From contig JANWYV010000004.1 in assembly GCA_025055075.1 (NCBI GenBank), forward strand, positions 1 to 64,000: 64,000 bases of DNA, given 5' to 3'. Source of the stretch: Blastocatellia bacterium (GTDB lineage Bacteria; Acidobacteriota; Blastocatellia; HR10). This document shows, in pieces, positions 27,425 through 37,211 of the stretch. The notes under the pieces were generated by a model. The model ran no database searches. It had not been told where the DNA came from and saw only the letters and a program-made list of their open reading frames with translations. Every line of letters begins with the position of its first letter. The stretch's first letter is position 1. The translations under genes and the position numbers were made by a program.

Positions 27425-28609
27425 TCAGAGAACCCGAGCGAGGACCTCCAAAAATCGCTCTCGAAATGCCGCGCGGCCGAACGTCCGCGCGCGTTCGGCT
27501 GCGCGAACGCTGATGCGAGCGGCGTCTGGATCAGCAATGACCATAGCCGTTCGTTCGACCAATTCCGAGAGCGTCTCCCAGAAGAACCCATTGCCCCCCG
27601 GCTCGATGATCTCCCGCGGTCCACCGCGTCCGACGGCGAAGGGAATGCAACCATATCCCATGGCTTCCACGAGCGCGATCCCGAAGTGCTCGACGCGCTC
27701 AGGCTCTCGATCTTCGTCCACGTCGAATCCCGTCGCGTGCCAGAAGACTTTGCTGAGGCGATAGAGTCGGCGCACCTCAGCGCGTTCGGCATTCACGTGA
27801 AAGACTACGGGCACGCCGCGAGCATGTTGCTCCAACTCGGTCACGACGGCTTCGCCCGAAGCATCAGCCCCTCCCACAAGATGCAACTCCCAACCCGGAT
27901 GGCGCGCGACGAACATTCGGAAAGCTTCGATCAAGGTTCGCTGATTTTTCTCATGCCCTCCCCGAAAGAAGCGAGCGACGCTCAGGATGATGTCCCTCTT
28001 CTCGTCCCACGAAACAGGCGTGGTCGGCAGCTCTACCGGAGGCGGCAGCACGAACATCGGGACCGCGGGGCGCCAATTCTCTTCGACGATGCGCGCCGTG
28101 AAGTGCGAGTTGCAGAGGATGAGGTCATATCGGCGGAGTGCGCGAGGGAAGTATAGCGCGCGAGCGATCTCCCGCCTGATGTCAGCGAGACGGCGCGCGC
28201 GAAGCGCGTGGAAGAGATCCCGAGCCGTCCACCGACGATGAGGCACCTGGATCTGTAGGATATTGCGCCGCGCTGCGAGTGGCGGTGGGAGATCGGATTC
28301 CAGGGCGATCGCCACATCATAAGTCCGCGTCACGCGCTCCAACGCGCGATATGTCCGAGCGAGCGCGCGCCGATTCCATAGCCATTCGCGCACCCCTCGG
28401 GGAGAGGACACGGCCTCGCTCGGCATTTCGATGAGGCCGATACCGTTCAGACACAACCCGAGTCGCTCCCGGAGCAATCGCAGATCGAAAGGACGTACGG
28501 CGATGAGATCTACGTGATGCTGCTCAGCGAGAATCTCAGCGATCACCCCAAGATAGACCTCACCTCCACCCATGACGTGCCAGCCGGGATTATAGAGCGC
28601 CACTCGCAT
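27425..28609 (-). CDS. GT4 glycosyltransferase
   Basis: A 394-aa GT-B enzyme. The N-terminus MRVALYNPGWHVMGGGEVYLG has the glycine-rich acceptor loop. ILSVARFFRGGHEKNQRTLIEAF starts the donor domain, and EHFGIALVEAMGYGCIPFAVG is the E-x7-E loop of retaining GT4 transferases. It sits 24 bp downstream of a radical SAM gene on the same strand, so it belongs to the leftward block with the GT-C protein and two radical SAM proteins. The likely target is a surface glycan; donor and acceptor are unknown. Confidence 0.86.
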   Translation of the reverse strand: MRVALYNPGWHVMGGGEVYLGVIAEILAEQHHVDLIAVRPFDLRLLRERLGLCLNGIGLIEMPSEAVSSPRGVREWLWNRRALARTYRALERVTRTYDVAIALESDLPPPLAARRNILQIQVPHRRWTARDLFHALRARRLADIRREIARALYFPRALRRYDLILCNSHFTARIVEENWRPAVPMFVLPPPVELPTTPVSWDEKRDIILSVARFFRGGHEKNQRTLIEAFRMFVARHPGWELHLVGGADASGEAVVTELEQHARGVPVVFHVNAERAEVRRLYRLSKVFWHATGFDVDEDREPERVEHFGIALVEAMGYGCIPFAVGRGGPREIIEPGGNGFFWETLSELVERTAMVIADPDAARISVRAAERARTFGRAAFRERFLEVLARVL

Positions 28610-28633
28610 CCGTATCGCTTCTGCGAAAGCTCT

Positions 28634-29770
28634 TCAGCCCGGAAGTCGTTTGCGACTCGCCCGGAACGCCATCAGGTTCTCCCATACGGGACGAAGGCTC
28701 CGTCCCAGACTCGGCATCGCCTCGCACGCCGTCCAACACGCGCACTCGCGCGCCGCGATCGAACGGCGCACTCGCTCGGCCTCCGGACTCAACCAGATCT
28801 CTTCGAAGCTCCGCTCCCGCACATTTCCGAGTCTCTTGTTCAAGACCACGCAGGGATACACGTCGCCGTACGGATTGAGGTAGAACGAGTGAGTCCCCGA
28901 ATAGCACGTGAAGAGGCGACGCGGACGCGCCTCGTACACCGTCATGCGTCGCAGATAATAGGCTTGCACATCGAGCGCGCGCCGAGGCCACGAGAGATGC
29001 GCGAGATGTTCCATTGCCACGCGCTCGAGGACGCGCGCGATCGCGCGCAGATCCTCCAGGGGCCATGTCGTCTCCACGTCTGTGCGCGCGTAGTAGGTCT
29101 CGCTATTTTGAGCGAATTGCGCGTTGAACCCGAGGCCGCGCGCGCGGGCCAGCTCGTACACCCGCTCCAGATCGCGCCAATTCTCGCGCGTGATCGTGAA
29201 GCTCACCCCCACGCGAATCCCTCCGAGCGCGAGCGCTTCTTCGATCACGCGCCACGCCTTTTCATAGACTCGAATTCCCCGCTGCCGATCGTGCGTCTCC
29301 CCAACCCCATCGAGTGAGACCGAGAGATAGAGCCGTCCGGGCTCGGGTCGGTATTCGGTCAGGATTCGACGCAACGCTCTGGCGTTCAGCTCGGGATTGA
29401 TCGCTCCCGTTGGAATCGTGATCGTCGCGCGCGGGAATTCGGTGAGGAAGAACCCACAGATCTCCACGAAATCGCGTCGCAGAAAGACCTCTCCCCCCGT
29501 CAGAGCGATCGCGCGCAAGCCGCGCAAAAGTGGAGATCGAAAGACACCGCGGATCTCCGCGAGCGTCAGCTCTCCGCGCGCTCGCATGGGATCCTGCCGA
29601 TAGAGCGTCCAAATGTCGCACATCTGACAACGCGAGTTGCAGAGGAACGTGACGGCGAAATTCGCGTATCGAATCTCGTCAACGCGCGGCGGCAGGATGC
29701 GCTCGCGCAATCGCGCGCTCACGCGCTCTAGTTTTGCCCTGAGCCCACGATCTTCCGCGCGCTCGTTCAT
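28634..29770 (-). CDS. Radical SAM protein with SPASM-type C-terminal cysteines
   Basis: A 378-aa protein. The SAM-cluster motif CNSRCQMC (about residues 43-50) is followed by ALTGGEVFLRRD and LYLSVSLDGVGETHD, the radical SAM barrel strands. The C-terminal FTCYSGTHSFYLNPYGDVYPC together with ECACWTAC matches a SPASM/Twitch auxiliary iron-sulfur region. Such proteins modify peptides or small substrates. No precursor peptide gene is visible nearby, and the context is glycosyltransferases. ATG 29770 is the first codon of the conserved region. Confidence 0.85.
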   Translation of the reverse strand: MNERAEDRGLRAKLERVSARLRERILPPRVDEIRYANFAVTFLCNSRCQMCDIWTLYRQDPMRARGELTLAEIRGVFRSPLLRGLRAIALTGGEVFLRRDFVEICGFFLTEFPRATITIPTGAINPELNARALRRILTEYRPEPGRLYLSVSLDGVGETHDRQRGIRVYEKAWRVIEEALALGGIRVGVSFTITRENWRDLERVYELARARGLGFNAQFAQNSETYYARTDVETTWPLEDLRAIARVLERVAMEHLAHLSWPRRALDVQAYYLRRMTVYEARPRRLFTCYSGTHSFYLNPYGDVYPCVVLNKRLGNVRERSFEEIWLSPEAERVRRSIAARECACWTACEAMPSLGRSLRPVWENLMAFRASRKRLPG

Positions 29771-29823
29771 CGCCGATCCTCGCTCCCCAACGCCCGCACG
29801 GGCATTGTACCACAGGTTCCCCT

Positions 29824-31701
29824 TTAACGATCTCGCACCCGCCACACGCGCACTCGTTCCCATCGCCATCGCAGGAAGTCCCAATAGGGGACTTCCAGGA
29901 CTACCTCGGCAGGTTCGTCGGGCGGCCACCCCCAATACCGAAACTCGCGACGCGCGGCGTACGCCCAATAACTCGGCTGCCCTGTTCGTTCGATCTCGCG
30001 CTTTCCCCGTTGATAGAGCGTCCAGGCGTTGAACGTGTAGTTCAAATTGATCTCCTCGATCGGGACTCCGCGCGCGAGCAATTCGTTCCCCGCTCTCCAT
30101 AACGCTCCATAGCCGGCGATCATCGTCTTCGCCGTCGCGATGGCCACCCCACCGAGTCCAATGAGGAGAAGAACGGCGAGAGATGGTCGAAGTCTCGGCG
30201 CTAACCTCCTCGCACCCAACAGGAGCCCGATGGGGAAGAAGACCAATAGATAGCGATCGAATCGGCACGAGATGGCCACGAACAACCCGAGAAAGAGCGC
30301 AGCGAGGAGCAGGAGGAATCGCGTCATCCACGCTTGCCAAGATCTCCCGCCCTCTCCGCGAACTCCAGCGAATCGCCATCTCTCCCCCGCGAACGTGGCG
30401 ATGAGCCCGAGGAGAGCGAGCCCGTAGACGATGTGTTCGAGTCCGACATAGAAGTCCTCCACGCGACCGCGCCAGTAATCGAGACCACGCTGCGAAGGCG
30501 TGGTTGCTGTGTACACCTGGTAATAGGCGACGAGCGCCCGATCGATCCCCTCGATGAAAAAGCTCCTTCCGAGATCCGTTGCGAACAAGAGGGCGAGGAG
30601 TCCGAGAACACCCGTCCCGAAGCGAAAGATGCGGGCATGCGCACGATAGAAAGCTCCCCACGAGGCCCGGCCCTCTTCCACAACGGCCGCGAGCACAAGC
30701 GCCCCGGCCCATGCCGAGATCGCCGTGAACACGACCCCTCCTCCCTTCCCGAATGCCGGCAGAATGGCCGAATCGGTGAGATAGGGCATGTGGCGACCGT
30801 CGGCCCACAATGAGTAGGCGGCATACCCACTGAGCAACAACAGAACCACCAGGACGAGCTTCCCCCTCTCGCCGAGGAGCGCACGCCAGCGGGCGGCCCC
30901 CACGAGGGGAAGAGCGAATGCTCCAAGATAGAACACCACGATGAACGGGAGATGCCGAAGGTCATGAGCGATCCGGTAGGTCTTCAACATCTCCAATTGC
31001 GCGAATCGGAATTGCGTCGGCATCCCATGGACAGCAGCGATCCAGATATAGAAGCCCAGGAGCACGGCCATCGGCATTCCGATTGCGACCCATCGCGGCC
31101 ACGAGCGCTCGTCTGCTCTTCGCTCTCCGAGCAACGAGAGGAAGAATCCGACGGGAAGGAGGATCGCATATTGCCGCACTAAGACGGCGAAACTGGAGAA
31201 GAGGGCACCCAGGATGAGCGCCCGCGTGCGCTCGCGTTCCTCAGACGCGACGCGGCTTTTCGCGAAGAAATAGAGCGCTAGAAGGAAGAGCCCCAGAAAG
31301 GGCACGTCGGTGAAGAACGTGAAGCTCAACGTGAAAACGATCGGATTGAACCAGAGCGCGAGCGCGGCCAAAAGTGGGAACCGAGCGCGTTCTGCGTTCA
31401 TGTCCTCGAGCCGGAGAACGCACAGCCGATAGAACGCCCAAAGGCCCGCGAGACTGAGCGCGAGCGTCGAGAGATGCAGGGCTGAGAAGGAGAAGCCGAA
31501 AGGCCAACAAAAGAGCGCGCCCCAAATCGTTTGAAAGACGAGGCTCGCGGCCGATTCATCCGGCAAGCGAAGGCGTCCCGTCTGCAGGAAATGCTGGACC
31601 GAGAGGGCATAGGTCCAATCATCCCCCACGGGGTATTCGTAGAGGGGATTCACGAGCACTATGGGAACGATGATCGCGAGAAGTCCCCAGGCGCTCTTCA
31701 A
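29824..31701 (-). CDS. Polytopic GT-C membrane glycosyltransferase (ArnT/PMT-like)
   Basis: A 625-aa integral membrane protein with about 11-13 hydrophobic segments. Its first periplasmic loop carries Asp-Asp in YPVGDDWTYALSVQHFLQTGRL, the metal-binding acidic pair of lipid-phosphate-sugar-dependent GT-C enzymes. A soluble region of about 90 residues rich in Trp and Arg ends the chain. The TTG start at 31701 overlaps the stop of the upstream radical SAM gene and follows GGAGGGGAG; no ATG gives a sensible N-terminus. It probably transfers a polyprenyl-phosphate-linked sugar to lipid, protein or polysaccharide outside the inner membrane. Confidence 0.82.
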   Translation of the reverse strand: MKSAWGLLAIIVPIVLVNPLYEYPVGDDWTYALSVQHFLQTGRLRLPDESAASLVFQTIWGALFCWPFGFSFSALHLSTLALSLAGLWAFYRLCVLRLEDMNAERARFPLLAALALWFNPIVFTLSFTFFTDVPFLGLFLLALYFFAKSRVASEERERTRALILGALFSSFAVLVRQYAILLPVGFFLSLLGERRADERSWPRWVAIGMPMAVLLGFYIWIAAVHGMPTQFRFAQLEMLKTYRIAHDLRHLPFIVVFYLGAFALPLVGAARWRALLGERGKLVLVVLLLLSGYAAYSLWADGRHMPYLTDSAILPAFGKGGGVVFTAISAWAGALVLAAVVEEGRASWGAFYRAHARIFRFGTGVLGLLALLFATDLGRSFFIEGIDRALVAYYQVYTATTPSQRGLDYWRGRVEDFYVGLEHIVYGLALLGLIATFAGERWRFAGVRGEGGRSWQAWMTRFLLLLAALFLGLFVAISCRFDRYLLVFFPIGLLLGARRLAPRLRPSLAVLLLIGLGGVAIATAKTMIAGYGALWRAGNELLARGVPIEEINLNYTFNAWTLYQRGKREIERTGQPSYWAYAARREFRYWGWPPDEPAEVVLEVPYWDFLRWRWERVRVWRVRDR

Positions 31702-32726
31702 AAGGCCGGTCTCCCCTCCTGAGCGGCAGCATCTGCGGGACGCCCCAAGCGAGCGCGAAGGAAGTTCCACACGCGCTCGCCATTCAATCGCGCGTGCGTG
31801 TGCTGACAAGCTGCGCAGAGCGGCACGCGCTGAAAATCGAGCCGACAATGGCGACGGCGCAATTCGGCGAGTGCGGGCCCCTGCCAGATCTGCGCCAATG
31901 TCTGTTCCCCGAAGCGCCCGATCACCAACTCGCCGTCCACGTCGAAGCAACAAGGCACGACGTCCCCATTCCATAGGATCGTGAGAGCGTCCCAGAGGAA
32001 CGCCGTGCACGGAACGCGAAAATCTATGCCGCGCTCGGGGAGTCCGCGATCCTCGGTCTTCCCCGCCCACGTGTTGAACGATTTCACATGGATGAAGTCT
32101 CCGGGCTGAAGGAACGGCTGCCAATACGCTCGAAAGGCTTCGATCTCGTGAGCGGTCTCCCGCATGGCGATGATCTGGAAGACAGCTCGCGGTCCCTTCC
32201 CTCCTCCCGCTTGACGGGCCTCGAGGAACCGACGCACGTTCTCGAGAACCGCGGAGAAACGAGCGCCGCGACGAATCGCCTCATACGTCTCGGCCGTCAC
32301 CCCGTCCAGACTGAAGACGACCGTGTCCAGCGCAGACTCAGCGAGCTGCCGCGCTCGCTCTCCCCGCAGGAGCGTGGCATTGGTGCTGATGACGACGTTT
32401 CGGATCGAGGGATATTGCTTGATGTACGCAATGCGCTCGAAGAGATGCGCGTCTACGAGCGGTTCGCCCCAAGCGTGCAGCCACACGATCTCCGCGCCAT
32501 ATTCGGCGATCTCATCGGCCGCGCGTCGAAACAGCTCCATCGGCATCGTGCCGTCGGCTCGCATCTTGGAGCGAGTCGGACACATCAGGCAATCGAGATT
32601 GCAAATGCTCGTCGTCTCGATGTTGATACGCCGTGGGAAGGGCGGCGGCTCGGCCAGCTCCCGCCGATGCCACCAGAGGAAGAAGCGGGAAGCGCCTCGG
32701 GAGATGATTCGCTCCAGCCGCGTCAC
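31698..32726 (-). CDS. Radical SAM/SPASM domain protein
   Basis: A 342-aa protein with the radical SAM motif CNLDCLMC (about residues 42-49), WLHAWGEPLVD in the second strand and VVFSLDGVTAETYEAIRRG. The C-terminal SPASM-like segment includes VPCCFDVDGELVIGRFGE and PLCAACQH. It is probably cytoplasmic with at least two [4Fe-4S] clusters. It is translationally coupled to the GT-C gene behind it, and thpR ends 2 bp upstream. Related proteins occur in carbohydrate and lipid-linked oligosaccharide clusters as well as peptide maturation systems, so the substrate stays open. Confidence 0.86.
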   Translation of the reverse strand: MTRLERIISRGASRFFLWWHRRELAEPPPFPRRINIETTSICNLDCLMCPTRSKMRADGTMPMELFRRAADEIAEYGAEIVWLHAWGEPLVDAHLFERIAYIKQYPSIRNVVISTNATLLRGERARQLAESALDTVVFSLDGVTAETYEAIRRGARFSAVLENVRRFLEARQAGGGKGPRAVFQIIAMRETAHEIEAFRAYWQPFLQPGDFIHVKSFNTWAGKTEDRGLPERGIDFRVPCTAFLWDALTILWNGDVVPCCFDVDGELVIGRFGEQTLAQIWQGPALAELRRRHCRLDFQRVPLCAACQHTHARLNGERVWNFLRARLGRPADAAAQEGRPAF

Positions 32727-32728
32727 GA

Positions 32729-33295
32729 CTACCCTCTCAAAGGCGCGATGTGCAACGGGGTATAGAGCGCGCCCTCCGGACGAAGATCGCTCCGCATGAG
32801 GATCAGATGAGTGACCAGAAACCGATAGCTCGGGAACTCCTCGGCCAGAAAGAGGCGCGCCAACTCGCGCGCCGATCGCTCCGAACGGACGCGCCCAATG
32901 GTGAGATGGGCTGTGAACGGGCGCGTCTCTCGAGCGAACCCCTGCTGTGCGAGCGCGTCTTCCACTTGAGCGACGAGCGCGCGCAAGATTCCCTGTTCGT
33001 CACGCACGCCGATCCATAGCACGCGCGGACGATCGGCCGTTGGGAAAATCCCCCCGCGACCCGTCACCAACTCGAACGGTGCCGCGCTGCGCGCAATCTC
33101 ATCCAATGCTTCTCCGATGCGCCCCAGGCGCGCCTCTTCGACTTCTCCGAGGAATTTCAAGGTCAGATGCACGCCCGCCGGTCGCGTCCAACTCACTTCG
33201 ACCGGAAGGCGACGGAGCTTCGCTTGCACCCGTTCGATCGCCGCTTTGACCTCTTGCGGAACGTCAATGCACACGAAGGAGCGAATCGCCGCCAT
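32729..33295 (-). CDS. thpR: RNA 2',3'-cyclic phosphodiesterase
   Basis: A 188-aa member of the LigT/2H phosphoesterase family, which opens 2',3'-cyclic phosphates on RNA ends. The two catalytic histidine motifs are HLTLKFLG (about residues 43-50) and HLTIGRV (about 130-136), and the start MAAIRSFVCIDVP is characteristic. ATG 33295 is chosen over one six codons upstream because it gives the family N-terminus. It lies 14 bp after rarA and 2 bp before the radical SAM gene. Confidence 0.92.
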   Translation of the reverse strand: MAAIRSFVCIDVPQEVKAAIERVQAKLRRLPVEVSWTRPAGVHLTLKFLGEVEEARLGRIGEALDEIARSAAPFELVTGRGGIFPTADRPRVLWIGVRDEQGILRALVAQVEDALAQQGFARETRPFTAHLTIGRVRSERSARELARLFLAEEFPSYRFLVTHLILMRSDLRPEGALYTPLHIAPLRG

Positions 33296-33309
33296 CGTTC
33301 GCCCCCTCC

Positions 33310-34629
33310 TCATTCGGAGGCCACGCGCTCTCCCTCCGAAGGCGGATCCTCGTCAAAATATTTTCGCCCTCGAAGCGACTCCGGCAGACAGGGCATCTCC
33401 GCGTCGGGAGCCCCCGGCTCGTAATCGTGAATGTACTTGTACCCCACGCCATATCCCATCTCGCGCATCAGCGTCGTGACCGGATTGCGGAGATGGAGCG
33501 GCACGGGTTCTCGGGGATATTCGCAAGCATCGCGCTCGGCAGCTCGATAGGCCCGAAGGACGGCGTTCGATTTCGGCGCGCGCGCCAAATAGAGCGTGGC
33601 TTGCGTCAACGCCAGTTTCGCCTCGGGGAGTCCGACGAAATGGACGGCTTGCATCGCGGCGACGGCCTGAACGAGCGCTTGCGGATCGGCGAGCCCGACG
33701 TCTTCGCTAGCGAGGATGACCAATCGCCGAGCGATGAAGAGCGGGTCTTCCCCCGCTTCGAGCATTCGCGCGAGCCAGTAAAGCGCCGCATCGGCGTCCG
33801 AATGTCGAACCGATTTGATGAACGCCGAGGTCAGGTTGTAATGCTCCTCGCCCCCTCTGTCAGAGAATAACATCGGGCGCCGGATGATCTCTCGCACGAT
33901 GTCCTCGGTCACCCGCAGGGTTCCATCCGGATATCGCTCGGCGCTGTTCACGGCCAGCTCCAGGACGTTGAGCGCGACGCGGGCATCTCCTGAAGCGTGG
34001 GTGGCGATGACTCGCAGAAGCGGCTCCGCGATCTCCACGCGGAGATGTCCCAACCCGCGCTCCTCATCAGCGAGCGCGCGCCGAAGGATGAGGAGCACAT
34101 CGTCATCGGACAACGGCTTCAGGACGAAGACGTGACACCGTGAGAGCAACGGCGCGATCATCTGGAACGAGGGATTCTCCGTCGTCGCTCCGATGAAAAC
34201 CACGTCGCCGCGCTCGATGAACGGGAGGAACGCATCTTGCTGCGCGCGGTTCAAGTGGTGCACTTCATCCACGAAGAGAATCGTGCGCCGCCCTTGTACG
34301 CGACGCACTCTCTCGGCCCTGAGCATCGCTTGGCGGATCTCCTTGATCGTGCCGAGCACGGCGGAGAAGCTCAGGAAGTGCGCCTTCGTGTGCTGTGCGA
34401 TCACGCGAGCGAGCGTGGTCTTGCCGCTGCCCGGAGGTCCCCACAGGATCATCGAAGCGAGTTGATCGCGTTCGATCAAGCGCCGCAGGGGTTTGCCCGG
34501 GCCAATCAGCTCCGCCTGCCCCACGACCTCGTCGAGCGTTCGGGGACGCAGACGATCCGCCAGCGGCGCTGAATGCGACGCTTCCGCATCATCGCTCGAG
34601 ATGGGGAAAAGCGTCCGTTCCTCCTCCAT
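33310..34629 (-). CDS. rarA: Replication-associated recombination protein A (AAA+ ATPase)
   Basis: A 439-aa clamp-loader-like ATPase (RarA/MgsA) acting at stalled replication forks. Visible are [16 protein letters not shown], Walker [10 protein letters not shown] (about residues 65-73), Walker [13 protein letters not shown], sensor 1 [10 protein letters not shown] and the C-terminal tetramerisation region with [23 protein letters not shown] and [13 protein letters not shown] 34629 gives the usual N-terminus (MEEERTLF) and leaves 50 bp to the rplS stop, so it probably extends the ribosomal operon transcript. Confidence 0.94.
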   Translation of the reverse strand: MEEERTLFPISSDDAEASHSAPLADRLRPRTLDEVVGQAELIGPGKPLRRLIERDQLASMILWGPPGSGKTTLARVIAQHTKAHFLSFSAVLGTIKEIRQAMLRAERVRRVQGRRTILFVDEVHHLNRAQQDAFLPFIERGDVVFIGATTENPSFQMIAPLLSRCHVFVLKPLSDDDVLLILRRALADEERGLGHLRVEIAEPLLRVIATHASGDARVALNVLELAVNSAERYPDGTLRVTEDIVREIIRRPMLFSDRGGEEHYNLTSAFIKSVRHSDADAALYWLARMLEAGEDPLFIARRLVILASEDVGLADPQALVQAVAAMQAVHFVGLPEAKLALTQATLYLARAPKSNAVLRAYRAAERDACEYPREPVPLHLRNPVTTLMREMGYGVGYKYIHDYEPGAPDAEMPCLPESLRGRKYFDEDPPSEGERVASE

Positions 34630-34679
34630 GCTCGCTCTCCGCGCGGCGCTCGCTCGAAGGATATCGCTCGTCGGACGAA

Positions 34680-35102
34680 TCATTCGGCTGCTTCAGATGT
34701 CGCTGTCGGGGCCTCTTCGGCTTCCTGAGTCTGAATTCCCCTGGCCCCCACACCAACGGCTTCCTTCTCGCGGATGCGCGCGGCCTTCCCCTTCAGCTTG
34801 CGGAGATAGTAGAGCTTGGCTCGCCGCACATCCCCACGACGCACCACCTCGATCCGCTCGATGACGGGGGAATGCAGGGGGAAGATGCGTTCGACGCCGA
34901 CGCCAAAGCTGATCTTTCGCACCGTGAAGGTCTCGCGCAAGCCTCCATGTTTGCGCGCGATCACGATGCCCTCGAAAACCTGGATGCGCTCTTTATCCCC
35001 CTCCTTGATCCGCACGTGAACTCGCACCGTATCCCCCGGAGCGAAATCCGGGAGATCGGTTCGCATCTGCGTCTTCTCGAAGTCCCTGAGGATCGGATTC
35101 AT
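34680..35102 (-). CDS. rplS: Large ribosomal subunit protein bL19
   Basis: A structural protein at the 30S-50S interface. Residues 1-115 are standard bL19 ([35 protein letters not shown] split over the usual beta core; [28 protein letters not shown]). A further tail of about 25 residues rich in Glu, Ala and Thr is longer than in most homologues. It is the last gene of the conserved ffh-rpsP-khpA-rimM-trmD-rplS series. ATG 35102 is fixed by the family N-terminus [10 protein letters not shown]. Confidence 0.95.
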   Translation of the reverse strand: MNPILRDFEKTQMRTDLPDFAPGDTVRVHVRIKEGDKERIQVFEGIVIARKHGGLRETFTVRKISFGVGVERIFPLHSPVIERIEVVRRGDVRRAKLYYLRKLKGKAARIREKEAVGVGARGIQTQEAEEAPTATSEAAE

Positions 35103-35150
35103 ACGCCTTCTCCTACCACAGGTCTCGCCTGTGTTCAAAAGCTACCAATT

Positions 35151-35915
35151 TTATCGGCTTTCCCCCACTTTGGGAAGCGTTCTCCGAAGCTCCTCGAGCA
35201 GTTGCCGATCCTCCTCGCTCAAAGGGACTTTTTCGAGAAGGTCGGGGCGATTGCGGAGAGTTTTGGCCAAGGCCATGCGCCGCCGCCATCGGGCAATCTG
35301 CGCATGATGCCCGGAGAGCAAGACTTCGGGGACGCGAAGGCCACGAAATTCCGCCGGGCGCGTATACTGCGGATAGTCGAGGATCCCCCCTTCAGCGAAC
35401 GATTCTCGACGTGCCGACTCCGCACGATGCAACGCCCCGGGCAAGAGTCGAACGACCGCTTCCACGATCACCATCGCTGGGACCTCCCCGCCCGTCAAGA
35501 TGTAATCGCCAATGGAGAGTTCGTGTGTCGCCAGGTGTTCGGCCACGCGCTCATCCACACCTTCGTACCGACCGCAAATGAGGATGAGCCGCTCGCGGGT
35601 GGCCAGATGTTCGGCCGTCGCTTGAGTGAAAACTCGCCCCTGAGGAGTCAGCAGGATGACAGCGACGCGCTCGCGATCGAACTGTTCGCCGAGCAAGCTC
35701 TCGACGGCACGAAAGATCGGTTCGGGCTTGAAGACCATCCCCTCCCCTCCGCCGAAAGGACGATCATCCACCGTGCGATGTTTGTCCGTGGCGAAATCCC
35801 GCAGGTCGTGCACGAGGATCTCCACCAATCCTCGCTCGCGCGCTCGTCGCACAATCCCAGAATCGAAGGGCCCGCGAAACATCTCTGGGAAGATCGTCAG
35901 GATATCGATGCGCAT
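35151..35915 (-). CDS. trmD: tRNA (guanine(37)-N1)-methyltransferase TrmD
   Basis: Methylates G37 next to the anticodon, preventing +1 frameshifting, with SAM bound in a deep trefoil knot. The 254-aa protein shows [39 protein letters not shown] and the knot segment [29 protein letters not shown]. The C-terminal region includes [13 protein letters not shown]. It is 48 bp upstream of rplS and 31 bp downstream of rimM. Confidence 0.96.
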   Translation of the reverse strand: MRIDILTIFPEMFRGPFDSGIVRRARERGLVEILVHDLRDFATDKHRTVDDRPFGGGEGMVFKPEPIFRAVESLLGEQFDRERVAVILLTPQGRVFTQATAEHLATRERLILICGRYEGVDERVAEHLATHELSIGDYILTGGEVPAMVIVEAVVRLLPGALHRAESARRESFAEGGILDYPQYTRPAEFRGLRVPEVLLSGHHAQIARWRRRMALAKTLRNRPDLLEKVPLSEEDRQLLEELRRTLPKVGESR

Positions 35916-35946
35916 GCTGGTCAGCGAATGGGAAATACTCCGGGGA

Positions 35947-36519
35947 TCACTGTGGCGTGGCTCGGCGCGAGACGGCCGATGATGAGCGCTCTCGATTCAA
36001 ATCGAGCAATCCTTCCGGAGGATTCACAATGATGAGCTTCGCGGCCGAATCCACAACGGGACAAATGGCGCGAGCGAAGGGAATTAAGATCTCCTCGGCC
36101 TCTTCCCCTTCCACGACGAGCACGGGGACCTCCGCCGTCTCCATGATGTCGCGCACGATCCCCACCCGATGGTTGGATTCCGTGCGCACTTCGCACCCGA
36201 GAAGCTCGAAGAGGAAATATTCATCCTCCTCCAACGGGACGGCCTCCGTCCGTGCGATCTTCACCCACCATCCTCGCAACCGATTCGCGGCCTCGATCGT
36301 CTCACACCCTTCGAATTTCAGGACGACCTGGCCACGGTGGAACCAATAGCGCTCCAAGCGCGATTCCACAACCATCCCCTCCGGAGCCTCCAGACGCACG
36401 CGGGTGACAGCGGCGAAGCGCTCCGGATGGTCCGTCACGATCTCGGCCACGACTTCCCCTTTTACTCCTCGTGGCCTCAAAATCTGCGCGATGGTAAGGA
36501 ATTCTGGTTCCGACCCCAT
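35947..36519 (-). CDS. rimM: Ribosome maturation factor RimM
   Basis: A 190-aa 30S assembly factor that binds uS19. The N-terminal RimM domain begins [29 protein letters not shown]. The PRC-barrel-like second domain contains [36 protein letters not shown] and the ending [14 protein letters not shown] poorly conserved tail of about 16 residues follows. The start is 1 base below the stop of khpA, typical of this operon. Confidence 0.94.
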   Translation of the reverse strand: MGSEPEFLTIAQILRPRGVKGEVVAEIVTDHPERFAAVTRVRLEAPEGMVVESRLERYWFHRGQVVLKFEGCETIEAANRLRGWWVKIARTEAVPLEEDEYFLFELLGCEVRTESNHRVGIVRDIMETAEVPVLVVEGEEAEEILIPFARAICPVVDSAAKLIIVNPPEGLLDLNRERSSSAVSRRATPQ

Positions 36520-36520
36520 C

Positions 36521-36757
36521 TCATTCGAGGATTTCTAGGACGAAGCGCTTTTTCATCTTCATCCCTGCCGCCCCCAGAATGGTGCGGATGGCGCGAGCGG
36601 TTCGACCCTCTCGGCCGATGACCTTTCCGAGATCGGAAGGGGCAACCCGCAGTTCTAGGACGGTGGTCGCCTCGCCCTCAACCTCTCGGACTTCTACCTG
36701 ATCCGGATAATCCACCAGCGCTTTCGCGATCATCTCAACGAGATCCCTGATCTTCAT
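36521..36757 (-). CDS. khpA: KH-domain RNA-binding protein KhpA
   Basis: A 78-aa protein with one KH domain: the RNA-binding GxxG loop is GREGRT (about residues 50-55), within [19 protein letters not shown]. KhpA and its partner KhpB act as a global RNA chaperone pair influencing cell division and small RNAs in Gram-positive bacteria. It keeps its conserved place between rpsP and rimM. Confidence 0.93.
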   Translation of the reverse strand: MKIRDLVEMIAKALVDYPDQVEVREVEGEATTVLELRVAPSDLGKVIGREGRTARAIRTILGAAGMKMKKRFVLEILE

Positions 36758-36861
36758 ACCCCACCTCTCCTCTGTGGCGTTGCCCGGAGCCGACGCCCCT
36801 ACATGCCGAACTCAGGCGCACCCTCCGTGAACGCGCATGCTGTCACAGGCCGAAATGCTCT

Positions 36862-37119
36862 TCACGACCCGTGCTCCGATACTGGCGGCGCGACCTTCCG
36901 GATCAATCGTCGGACGACCTCCGTCGGTTGGGCCCCACATCGAAGCCAATACTGGAGTCGCTCCCAATTCACGCGAATCTCCGCCGGATGGGTCAAGGGG
37001 TTGTAGTAACCGAGGGCCTCGACGAAGGCCCCATCGCGCTTGGAGCGCTTCTCGGCGACGACGATCCGGTAAAACGGCCGCTTTTTCGATCCCATTCGCG
37101 TCAAGCGTATGGCTAACAA
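36862..37119 (-). CDS. rpsP: Small ribosomal subunit protein bS16
   Basis: An 85-aa 30S protein, with [29 protein letters not shown] at the N-terminus split by the usual turn, [30 protein letters not shown] and a short basic tail. The start is a TTG at 37119, supported by GAGGAGGTG just upstream; no ATG fits. Its own promoter lies between ffh and this gene. Confidence 0.95.
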   Translation of the reverse strand: MLAIRLTRMGSKKRPFYRIVVAEKRSKRDGAFVEALGYYNPLTHPAEIRVNWERLQYWLRCGAQPTEVVRRLIRKVAPPVSEHGS

Positions 37120-37144
37120 GGCCCCACCTCCTCAGCAGGCGTAA

Positions 37145-37172
37145 ATTATACCCACTTCGCGTAAAAAGTCCA
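37145..37172 (-). promoter_or_regulatory. Promoter for the rpsP-rplS ribosomal operon
   Basis: Minus-strand TGGACT and a perfect TATAAT are 16 bp apart, giving a start near 37138 and a leader of about 20 bases. It allows ribosomal-protein expression independently of ffh. Confidence 0.6.
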
Positions 37173-37173
37173 T

Positions 37174-37188
37174 CCCCCACGGCGGGGG
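37174..37188 (-). terminator. Possible attenuator or terminator after ffh
   Basis: On the minus strand CCCCC and GGGGG pair around a 5-base loop, and a run of five T residues follows 6 bases later. The separation makes it a weak intrinsic terminator; it directly precedes the rpsP promoter and partly overlaps it functionally. Confidence 0.35.
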
Positions 37189-37211
37189 CGGTGAGATAAG
37201 GCAGACGGATG

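Noticed and set aside
29771-30808. Possible N-terminal extension of the radical SAM protein reaching back over the GT-C gene
   Set aside because: The extension overlaps the GT-C coding sequence in another frame and has no similarity to radical SAM families; the conserved region begins at 29770.
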